Assembly (NCBI GenBank): GCA_025935235.1
Contig: JAICVT010000181.1
Location: 1 to 8,909 of the forward strand
Source: Ktedonobacterales bacterium
GTDB lineage: Bacteria > Chloroflexota > Ktedonobacteria > Ktedonobacterales > JADMIN01
Length of the DNA stretch: 8,909 bases
Direction: 5' to 3'
Below, piece after piece: positions 1 through 5,039 of the stretch. Positions within the stretch are counted from its first letter, which is position 1, and each line of letters opens with the position of its first letter. The notes under the pieces are model-generated. The model saw only the letters and a program-made list of their open reading frames with translations. It did no database searches and was not told the DNA's origin. The translations under genes and the position numbers were made by a program.

Positions 1-732
1 AAGCTGGTGGCGCTGACGCAGATGTCGAACGTGCTGGGGACGGTGACGCCGCTACCTGAGTTGATCACCAAAGCCCACGCCGTCGGCGCGCTCTTCCTGG
101 TGGATGGCGCGCAGGGGGCGCCGCACCTGCCAGTGGATGTGCGGGCGCTGGACTGCGATTTCTATGCCTTCAGCGGCCACAAGATGCTGGGGCCCTCAGG
201 CATCGGGGTGCTATGGGGGCGCGCGGCGCTGCTGGAGGCGATGCCGCCCTTCCTGGGCGGCGGCGACATGATCCGCGAGGTGACGCTGGAGGGGACGACC
301 TACAACGATCTGCCGTGGAAGTATGAAGCGGGGACGCCCGCTATCATCGAGGCGATCGGGCTGGGCGCGGCGGTGGACTACCTGCGCCAGCTCGATATGG
401 AGCAGGTGCGGGCTCACGAGCGCGCGCTGACGGTCTACGCGCTGGAGCGGCTGCGCGCGGTTCCTGATCTGACGATCTTCGGTCCGCCCGCCGAGCGGCG
501 CGGCGGCGTGATCTCATTCACGCTGGGCGACATCCACGCGCACGACCTGGCCACGCTGCTCGACCGCGAGGGCGTGGCCGTGCGCGCGGGCCACCACTGC
601 GCGCAGCCGCTGATGGAGCGGCTGAACGTGGCGGCCACGGCGCGCGCCAGCGTCTACGTCTACACCACCTCCGCCGAGGTTGACACGCTGGCCGAGGCGC
701 TGGAGCGCGCGCGCGCCGTCTTTGCGCTATAG
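1..732 (+). CDS. sufS: Cysteine desulfurase SufS, C-terminal part (5' end outside window)
   Basis: This is a group II, PLP-dependent cysteine desulfurase that removes sulfur from L-cysteine as an enzyme-bound persulfide and passes it to the cytoplasmic SUF Fe-S assembly machinery. The frame is open from base 1 (Lys-Leu-Val...), so the gene begins upstream; 243 residues of a family usually about 400-420 long are present. Visible landmarks are the VDGAQ motif (Asp codon 103-105, expected to contact the PLP ring nitrogen), the SGHK motif with the PLP Schiff-base lysine at 181-183, and RAGHHCAQPL with the catalytic cysteine at 598-600. The context after that cysteine (MERLNVAATARASVYVY) is typical of SufS rather than IscS/NifS. 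The GTG at 7-9 lies inside the conserved fold and is not a real start. sufU follows 108 bp downstream on the same strand, the usual SUF order. Identification is very secure; the Suf rather than Csd label rests on the neighbour. Confidence 0.96.
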   Translation, partial: KLVALTQMSNVLGTVTPLPELITKAHAVGALFLVDGAQGAPHLPVDVRALDCDFYAFSGHKMLGPSGIGVLWGRAALLEAMPPFLGGGDMIREVTLEGTTYNDLPWKYEAGTPAIIEAIGLGAAVDYLRQLDMEQVRAHERALTVYALERLRAVPDLTIFGPPAERRGGVISFTLGDIHAHDLATLLDREGVAVRAGHHCAQPLMERLNVAATARASVYVYTTSAEVDTLAEALERARAVFAL

Positions 733-764
733 TTTATGTATCCGAACGATGCGGCGGTTGATGG

Positions 765-778
765 GCGGCTGAAGCCGC
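765..778. repeat. Short hairpin element GCGGCTGAAGCCGC between sufS and sufU
   Basis: GCGGC and GCCGC can pair around a TGAA loop, and the element is followed by AGGCTACGGGCG. From memory, very similar 'GGCGGCTGAAGCCGCAGGCTACGGG' strings recur between genes in some Chloroflexota and other G+C-rich bacteria, which suggests a dispersed repeat. No T-tract follows, so it is a poor intrinsic terminator. It sits in the 108-bp sufS-sufU gap and would be translated if sufU were wrongly started at 736. Confidence 0.45.
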
Positions 779-840
779 AGGCTACGGGCGTTTCGCCGCA
801 CAGAGCGCTTGCGCGGGCTGAGAACAGAGATTCCGTACCT

Positions 841-1263
841 ATGGATGACATCTATCGGCAGTACATTCTGGAGCACTACCGCGAGCCGCACAACCACGGC
901 ACGCTGGAGCATCCGACGCTGAGCGCGGCGGACACCAACCCGCTGTGTGGCGACCGCATTGCGATCGAGCTCAACGTTGGCGACGGCGACCGCGTGAGCG
1001 AGGTGCGCTTCAGCGGGCGCGGCTGCGCCATCAGCCAGGCGACCGCCTCGATGCTGACCGATCGCATCGAGGGCGCGACGCTCGACGAGTTGCGCGCGCT
1101 AACTCCCAACGACATCTTCGAGATGCTCGGCGTAGAGATCGGCCCGGCGCGCCAACGCTGCGCGCTGCTCTCGCTGCGCGTGCTGCACCAGGGCATCCAG
1201 GGTCCCTACACGGGCCGCTGGGACGACGACGACGAAGACGAGGAGGACGCCCCCGCCCCCTAG
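841..1263 (+). CDS. sufU: SufU/IscU-type Fe-S cluster assembly scaffold protein
   Basis: This 140-residue protein of the NifU_N/IscU fold accepts persulfide sulfur from SufS, either building a cluster or acting as a zinc-dependent sulfurtransferase in the cytoplasm. The three ligand cysteines are C36 in NPLCGD (with D38 as the conserved Asp), C62 in GRGCAISQA and C107 in PARQRCALL. The C62-C107 spacing of 45 is close to IscU (about 43) and well short of Bacillus-type SufU (about 62), so the SufU-specific insertion is missing. R106 replaces the His that precedes the third Cys in IscU, which is a SufU-like trait. The tail after about residue 127 is very acidic (DDDDEDEEDAPAP). The ATG at 841 is chosen because homology starts there (DDIYRQYILEHY). 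An in-frame ATG at 736 would add 35 unrelated residues through the hairpin element and has no ribosome-binding site, although the site before 841 is also weak (ACAGAGA). Confidence 0.93.
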   Translation: MDDIYRQYILEHYREPHNHGTLEHPTLSAADTNPLCGDRIAIELNVGDGDRVSEVRFSGRGCAISQATASMLTDRIEGATLDELRALTPNDIFEMLGVEIGPARQRCALLSLRVLHQGIQGPYTGRWDDDDEDEEDAPAP

Positions 1264-1292
1264 CCCCCTCCCCCGCTGCGCGAGAGAGGGGG
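1264..1292. repeat. G+C-rich imperfect inverted repeat directly after sufU
   Basis: CCCCCTC (1264-1270) pairs perfectly with GAGGGGG (1286-1292). The interior pairs imperfectly around a GCTGCGC tip. The left arm begins at the base after the sufU stop codon. No T-tract follows on the + strand, so if it ends transcription it does not do so as a classical intrinsic terminator. Its arms resemble those of the second hairpin at 1331-1358, suggesting the same repeat family. Confidence 0.6.
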
Positions 1293-1330
1293 AACCACGG
1301 CGCCCCATGTATTGGGGGAATCCATAGGCT

Positions 1331-1358
1331 CCCCTCTCCCGCCTTGGCGGGGGAGGGG
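1331..1358. repeat. Strong inverted repeat, probable dispersed intergenic element
   Basis: Bases 1331-1343 (CCCCTCTCCCGCC) pair with 1346-1358 (GGCGGGGGAGGGG) over 13 positions with one G-T wobble. In practice this is a 12-bp stem with a CTTG loop. A G-rich run (GGTTGGGGGTGGGGG) follows. From memory, near-identical CCCCTCTCCCGCC...GGCGGGAGAGGGG elements are scattered between genes in many G+C-rich genomes. It lies 41 bp before the xdhC-like start and may act as a transcript-stabilising or attenuating structure, or be a REP-like mobile repeat. Confidence 0.65.
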
Positions 1359-1399
1359 TTGGGGGTGGGGGCGCGCCACGCGCGAAAGGCAGGGCGAGC

Positions 1400-2284
1400 A
1401 TGTTTGACGAGATTGCGCGGGCGCTGGCGTATGGGCAGGCCGTGGCGCTGCTGACCGTCGTGCGGGTCAATGGCGCGACGCCCTGCCCGCCCGGAACGAA
1501 GCTGCTGGCGCGCGAGGATGGCGCGCTGAGCGGGACGCTGGGCGCGGCCAGCCTGGACGCCCGCGCGCGCGAGGATGGGCTGCGCCTGCTGCGCTCTGGC
1601 GAGTCGGAGCTGGTCACCTACCACCTCGATGCCGATAGCGGCGAGAGTGTCGGCAGTTGCGGGGCAACCATCGAGGTCTTCATCGAGCCGCAGCGGCCAG
1701 AGCCACGCCTGCTGATCGCGGGATCAGGCTACGTGGCGCAGGCGCTGGCGCGGCTGGCGGCGCCGATGGGCTGGCGTGTGGCGCTGGTGGACGACCGCTC
1801 CGAGTTCGCTGGCTCGGCATCGCTGCCGCCGGGCGCGGAGGTGGCTGTGGCCGAGATCGCAGGCTGGCTGCGCGAGCGCCAGGCCGACGCGATGAGCGCC
1901 ATCGTAATCGTCACGCGCGGCCATCGCTCCGATGAGGAGGCGCTGCGGGCAGCCATCGAGAGCGCGGCGGGCTACGTCGGCATGATCGGCAGCCCCTCCA
2001 AGGTGCGCAACATCTTCCGCCATCTGCTGCGCGCGGGCGTCTCGCGCGCTGAGTTGGAGCGCGTGCACGCGCCGATCGGCCTCGACCTGGGCGCGCAGAC
2101 CCCCGACGAGATCGCGCTGAGCATCGCGGCGGAGCTGCTGGCGTGGCGGCGCGGCGGCACGGGTCAGCGCCTGCGCGACACCACCAGCGTCCTCAAGCGC
2201 ATCAGCGCCGGCGACGCCGCCCGGCCCGATGCCGAGGAGGCAGCCGAGGCTGAGGCTGAGCCAGCGGCGGAGGTCGTGGGCTAA
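1400..2284 (+). CDS. XdhC/CoxI-family molybdoenzyme maturation-like protein
   Basis: A 294-residue protein with the two-part XdhC/CoxI architecture. Characterised relatives insert or sulfurate the molybdenum cofactor of xanthine or CO dehydrogenases in the cytoplasm. Residues about 14-97 match the N-terminal XdhC domain (TVVRVNGATPCPPGTKLLA, then SCGATIEVFIEP). Residues about 103-250 are the Rossmann domain, with LLIAGSGYVAQALARLA as nucleotide-binding loop, VDDR at 130-133, VTRGHRSDEEAL, YVGMIGSPSKV and the signature HAPIGLDLGAQTPDEIALSIAAEL at 223-246. The usual G(T/S)(I/V)xGGxxE and CGG motifs appear here as GTLGAASLD and CGA, so conserved glycines and the acidic residue are altered. A low-complexity Ala/Glu tail follows residue 270. 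The ATG at 1400 is preceded by AGGG five bases upstream. No molybdoenzyme subunit is in the window. The stop overlaps the stop of the convergent lipoprotein gene. Family is secure; its client is unknown. Confidence 0.9.
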   Translation: MFDEIARALAYGQAVALLTVVRVNGATPCPPGTKLLAREDGALSGTLGAASLDARAREDGLRLLRSGESELVTYHLDADSGESVGSCGATIEVFIEPQRPEPRLLIAGSGYVAQALARLAAPMGWRVALVDDRSEFAGSASLPPGAEVAVAEIAGWLRERQADAMSAIVIVTRGHRSDEEALRAAIESAAGYVGMIGSPSKVRNIFRHLLRAGVSRAELERVHAPIGLDLGAQTPDEIALSIAAELLAWRRGGTGQRLRDTTSVLKRISAGDAARPDAEEAAEAEAEPAAEVVG

Positions 2285-2889
2285 CCCGTCACCGTGAAGC
2301 GGGCAAAGACGGGCGCCGAGACAGGCGCGCCAGAACCGCCAAGCGTGAAGAAGAAATAGTCGCCGGCTTTGGGCGCATAATCGCCAACCCCGGCTGTGCC
2401 TGGCTGCGGCGTGACGCTCGTGATCTGTGGCGCATCGTTCGCCCAGGTGAGCATCGTCGCGCAGACGCAATAGGGCAGCGTCAGCGAGCCATCGGCGCCG
2501 AGCGTGATCCACTGGACGGGATAGCTCAGTCCAGGTGTTGTGTCGGGCGTGTTGTGCGTCTCCGACAGCGCGGGCGGCACGGCGATGTTCAGCGTTGTGT
2601 GGCAGCCCGCCTGCCCGCCTGTGATGATGACGTTGACCATCGCGCCAACTGGCCCATGATCTGGCTGGAGCGTCATGCGCGTGGCGTCGGTGTAGGGCGA
2701 GCCGCCGCCGGGGCAGCCAAGCGGCAGCGACGTTGGCAAGCCGAGCGCCGACGAGGACGCAGTGGGCGTCGCCGCAGTCAGCGCGGCGGAAGAAGAAGCG
2801 CAGGCGCCTAGCCCAGCGAGCAGCGTCGCCAGCGTCAGTGTGACGAAGACGGCGCGCGCAAATCCGCACCAGGGCACGCCTCTATACAC
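2281..2889 (-). CDS. Predicted secreted lipoprotein of unknown function
   Basis: A 202-residue protein with a lipoprotein signal peptide: arginines at 3 and 12, a hydrophobic stretch at about 13-29 and the lipobox LGAC, with C30 as the lipidated cysteine. A Ser/Ala/Thr-rich linker (31-57) follows, then a compact domain with the segment GPVGAMVNVIITGG (79-92), which loosely recalls the opening of an Ig-like IPT/TIG strand; this is only a resemblance. The mature part has C59, C96, C141 and C143, enough for two disulfides outside the membrane. The GTG at 2889 is chosen because GGGAGG lies eight bases upstream; a later GTG at codon 5 lacks such a site. The gene follows the four-helix membrane protein gene by 61 bp on the same strand and probably shares its transcript. 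Its TAG stop (2281-2283) overlaps the stop of the xdhC-like gene. No family assignment can be made. Confidence 0.82.
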   Translation of the reverse strand: MYRGVPWCGFARAVFVTLTLATLLAGLGACASSSAALTAATPTASSSALGLPTSLPLGCPGGGSPYTDATRMTLQPDHGPVGAMVNVIITGGQAGCHTTLNIAVPPALSETHNTPDTTPGLSYPVQWITLGADGSLTLPYCVCATMLTWANDAPQITSVTPQPGTAGVGDYAPKAGDYFFFTLGGSGAPVSAPVFARFTVTG

Positions 2890-2897
2890 CGCGTTGT

Positions 2898-2903
2898 CCT
2901 CCC
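2898..2903 (-). promoter_or_regulatory. Ribosome-binding site of the lipoprotein gene
   Basis: On the minus strand this reads GGGAGG, eight bases before the GTG at 2889. It decides that start over the in-frame GTG four codons later. Confidence 0.75.
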
Positions 2904-2950
2904 GTCGCCGTGCATCCTGTCGTATTCCGAGCCCTTCTCATCCGCGCCGC

Positions 2951-3502
2951 TCACTCCTCTGTGTCGTCGTATAGCCCCAACTCGCTGAAGAAGTCGCGCC
3001 TGGCGCCGCCGGGCGCTCTTCGTCGTCTGTCTGGCGGCCACTGGAGATAGATGAGGGCGCCCGCCCAGACGCAGGCGATGGCCACGACGATGAACCCTAG
3101 CCCGGCATTCCAGCGTTGCGCTGGGCCATCAATCAGGTAGCCGTCGTCCAGTGGCATCAGGGTGACATAGAAGTGGGAATAGGCGACGATCGCGCCCACG
3201 CTCAATGCGGCGCCGAGCACGAGCGCCACGGTGGGCGCTAGCGCGCGGCGCCGTTGCGCGTTCGCCAGGCAATAGCCCACAAACAAGAGATACGCCAATA
3301 GCAGTGGCGCGGCGATCGGCAGTAGCAGCCTCAACGCGCTGGAGAGATACCAGGGGAAGATGGTCATCGCCGCCGGGCAGGAGTCAACGCAGACAAACCC
3401 AGAAATCAACGCCTCGCCCAACCCAACGAGGATCCCCAGCACAAACGCGCACAGCTCGAAGAAGCGTGACAGATACAGCAACACCGACAACAAGCGCTTC
3501 AC
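2951..3502 (-). CDS. Small four-helix integral membrane protein of unknown function
   Basis: An unrecognised 183-residue membrane protein. The GTG at 3502 (reading M-K-R-L-L-S-V) is preferred because GGAGG lies eight bases upstream; a GTG at 3532 would add ten polar residues without a good site. Hydrophobic segments lie at about 5-37, 56-79, 91-108 and 132-154. The basic residues fit the positive-inside rule with both ends in the cytoplasm: the start, the loop NAQRRRALAP after helix 2, and the tail DRRRRAPGGARR. The loop after helix 1 carries CVDSC (C38, C42), which would face outside and could form a disulfide. The loop after helix 3 is acidic (MPLDDGYLIDG). It lies 90 bp downstream of the BNR-propeller gene and 61 bp upstream of the lipoprotein gene, all on the same strand, so a shared function at the cell surface is plausible but unproven. 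Confidence 0.8.
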   Translation of the reverse strand: MKRLLSVLLYLSRFFELCAFVLGILVGLGEALISGFVCVDSCPAAMTIFPWYLSSALRLLLPIAAPLLLAYLLFVGYCLANAQRRRALAPTVALVLGAALSVGAIVAYSHFYVTLMPLDDGYLIDGPAQRWNAGLGFIVVAIACVWAGALIYLQWPPDRRRRAPGGARRDFFSELGLYDDTEE

Positions 3503-3510
3503 AGTCTCCA

Positions 3511-3515
3511 CCTCC
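3511..3515 (-). promoter_or_regulatory. Ribosome-binding site of the four-helix membrane protein gene
   Basis: On the minus strand this reads GGAGG, followed by eight bases and then GTG at 3502. It favours that start over the GTG at 3532, which has only a weak upstream purine stretch. Confidence 0.72.
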
Positions 3516-3545
3516 ACGCGGTTCCTGGCCACAGCGCTTGCCTGC

Positions 3546-3569
3546 GTGATTCACACCCCTATGACTCAC
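3546..3569. promoter_or_regulatory. Pair of TGANTCA palindromes, possible operator
   Basis: GTGATTCAC (3546-3554) contains TGATTCA and ATGACTCAC (3561-3569) contains TGACTCA. The two near-palindromes are 15 bp apart, centre to centre, in the 90-bp gap upstream of the four-helix membrane protein gene. Such a pair could bind a dimeric regulator. No convincing -35/-10 pair was found beside it, so the call is tentative. Confidence 0.25.
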
Positions 3570-3592
3570 AACCGACGGATTTGATGTGGTGG

Positions 3593-4777
3593 TTAGGCGT
3601 CGTACCAGACCATGCGGCCTTGCGTATCAGTCGTCCAGAGACGCACGCTGTGCTGGGCGCCGCCATCGGCTACGGCGCTGACCGTTTTGCTGGTCGCTTT
3701 TTTCCAGGAGCCGTTGGCCAGCACATACGTGCCACCGTTCGCCAGGACGACGAGCGTCTTGCCGTGAGGCGTGATGTAGAGACCGTGATTGAGTTCCAGA
3801 CTTCCCAGACTGGGGAGACTCGGTAATGCAGTCCAGGTCGCGCCTTCGTCGGTGGAGACTGTCAGTCGGGAATTGTCAACTGCGGAGGCGAAGATCGCGC
3901 CTCCGTCATCAGAGGCGCCCACCGCGACGCCCTTCTTTCCATCCAAGTTTGTCGAGAGCGCGGACCACGACGTGCCGAGGTCATTTGTCGTTGCGGCAAA
4001 GACATGACCTGCGTTGGAGCCGTCGTCACCCCAGATCTCAACCTTGCCGTTGCGGCCTGTGAGGACGGTCAGGTGAGCGATGGATGCGCCATTGACCTTG
4101 CCGTTCATATCGAGATGGACGCTGGGCTGGTTCTTGGGGAACGCGACCACCGCCGACGATCCCTGCAACTGCTGATCGAGCGCCATGCCAACCAGGAACG
4201 TCGAGCCCGCCCAGCCGGTCGTCGAGACCTCTCCCGTCACCGGCAGCGTGGTAGTCTGGTCTGTCCACGTCTTGCCTCCGTCGAGCGAACGCTGGATGGC
4301 ATACGTTCCCGGGACAGGCGCGTAGACCGCGAGCGAGATGACGTCCCGTGGATCGAGTGGGTCGGTGGAAAGAACCATGCTCACCGGGCCATGAATGACC
4401 CCGACCTGGCTCCAGGTGGCGCCACGGTCAGTGGTATGGAAAATGTACTGTTCCTGCTTGTTGACGAAGAGGGAGCCATACCCCTGTGTCGGATCTGCCG
4501 CGGAGAACGCCAGGTGTACCGCCCGCGTGGGTAACCCTTGCGCGACGGTCCAACTTTCTGTAGTGGGAGCGCTGGAAGTCTGTGTACCAGCGGGTTTGCC
4601 CGGAGGAGGAGTCTGGCCTTGCGTGGATGGACCATGCGACGCATGCGTGAAGAGGACAATCCCCACAACGACGGCGGCGACGATGAGCGCAGAGATGAAC
4701 GCAGAGATGAGCGCAAGGCCGCGCGAACGCCATCGAGCCAGCGCCGCTGTTGACTGTTGCGTCATGTTCTTCCGCAT
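3593..4777 (-). CDS. Membrane-anchored BNR/Asp-box (sialidase-like) beta-propeller protein
   Basis: A 394-residue protein with a basic cytoplasmic N-terminus (RWRSRG), one transmembrane helix at about 20-43, a Pro/Thr/Ser-rich linker (about 45-75) and then a propeller. Four Asp-boxes of the form S/T-x-D-x-G-x-T/S-W are visible: TTDRGATW (115-122), SLDGGKTW (164-171), TNDLGTSW (264-271) and STDEGATW (308-315). This is the hallmark of BNR/sialidase-like propellers, which include glycosidases but also many non-enzymatic binding proteins. The arginine triad and catalytic Tyr/Glu of true sialidases could not be placed, so no enzyme activity is claimed. The domain should lie outside the cytoplasmic membrane. 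The ATG at 4777 follows AGGAGG by only three bases; the ATG four codons later is 15 bases away, and an ATG at 4855 adds 26 non-membrane residues without a site. It is the first of three leftward genes. By eye it is less G+C-saturated and richer in Thr, Asn and Lys than its neighbours. Confidence 0.87.
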   Translation of the reverse strand: MRKNMTQQSTAALARWRSRGLALISAFISALIVAAVVVGIVLFTHASHGPSTQGQTPPPGKPAGTQTSSAPTTESWTVAQGLPTRAVHLAFSAADPTQGYGSLFVNKQEQYIFHTTDRGATWSQVGVIHGPVSMVLSTDPLDPRDVISLAVYAPVPGTYAIQRSLDGGKTWTDQTTTLPVTGEVSTTGWAGSTFLVGMALDQQLQGSSAVVAFPKNQPSVHLDMNGKVNGASIAHLTVLTGRNGKVEIWGDDGSNAGHVFAATTNDLGTSWSALSTNLDGKKGVAVGASDDGGAIFASAVDNSRLTVSTDEGATWTALPSLPSLGSLELNHGLYITPHGKTLVVLANGGTYVLANGSWKKATSKTVSAVADGGAQHSVRLWTTDTQGRMVWYDA

Positions 4778-4780
4778 GAT

Positions 4781-4786
4781 CCTCCT
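4781..4786 (-). promoter_or_regulatory. Ribosome-binding site of the BNR-propeller gene, unusually close to its ATG
   Basis: On the minus strand this reads AGGAGG, three bases before ATG 4777 and fifteen bases before ATG 4765. Neither spacing is ideal. The nearer ATG is preferred, but a start at 4765 (four residues shorter) cannot be excluded. Confidence 0.6.
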
Positions 4787-5000
4787 GCTTTCACCTGCGC
4801 TCCAGACGTCCAGCAGGCGCCCGCTGCGATACACATTGTGGCCGCACGGTTGCATCGCGCCTGGCAGCTACCAGAGTACACCGCGAGCGAGCGAAATGGA
4901 AGATGCGCCGCGCAACGCTCGCTGCCCGCCCCTTTCCCGCCGTGATGATTCCCCGCCCGCCGACGTACCTTCCAGCGAGAAGGCTGCGCTCTTGCGCGCG

Positions 5001-5024
5001 ACGGATCGAGACGGATCGAGACGG
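5001..5024 (+). repeat. 10-bp tandem direct repeat in the leader of the first PQQ-like gene
   Basis: ACGGATCGAG occurs twice head to tail, followed by a partial third copy (ACGG), ending 15 bases before the ATG at 5040. A period of about one helical turn would suit cooperative protein binding, but replication slippage explains it equally well. Confidence 0.5.
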
Positions 5025-5026
5025 TC

Positions 5027-5032
5027 AGGGGG
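5027..5032 (+). promoter_or_regulatory. Ribosome-binding site fixing the start of the first PQQ-like gene
   Basis: AGGGGG lies seven bases before the ATG at 5040. It supports that start over the far-upstream ATGs in the same frame and over the ATG two codons later. Confidence 0.65.
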
Positions 5033-5039
5033 ATGGCGG

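Larger units (their letters stand above)
4778..5039. other. Divergent intergenic region between the BNR and PQQ-like propeller genes
   Basis: These 262 bp separate two divergently read surface-protein genes and should hold both promoters. No clear sigma-70-type -35/-10 pair could be picked out on either strand. The frame leading into the PQQ-like gene stays open leftward to 4395, but that stretch has no ribosome-binding site, opposes the BNR gene and encodes low-complexity Arg/Ser/Pro-rich sequence. A 10-bp tandem repeat lies just before the rightward gene. Confidence 0.5.

Noticed and set aside
736..840. Upstream ATG giving sufU 35 extra residues
   Set aside because: The extra residues translate an intergenic hairpin element and match nothing in the family; homology begins at the ATG at 841.
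1331..1358. Intrinsic terminator for sufU
   Set aside because: The stem is strong but no T-tract follows on either strand, so a Rho-independent terminator is not supported; it is listed as a repeat.
1724..2869. Minus-strand frame of 381 residues across the xdhC-like and lipoprotein genes
   Set aside because: It is Arg/Ala/His-rich and overlaps two well-supported genes on both strands; no motif is recognisable.
3593..4777. Calling the BNR protein a sialidase enzyme
   Set aside because: Asp-boxes are shared by many non-enzymatic propellers, and the Arg triad and catalytic Tyr/Glu could not be identified.
4778..4855. Upstream ATG extending the BNR propeller by 26 residues
   Set aside because: There is no ribosome-binding site, whereas AGGAGG lies just before the ATG at 4777; the added residues are not signal-like.
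4395..5039. Open leftward extension of the first PQQ-like gene (would give 669 residues)
   Set aside because: It runs antisense to the BNR gene, encodes Arg/Ser/Pro-rich sequence without domains, lacks a ribosome-binding site, and the paralogue starts directly at its first membrane helix.
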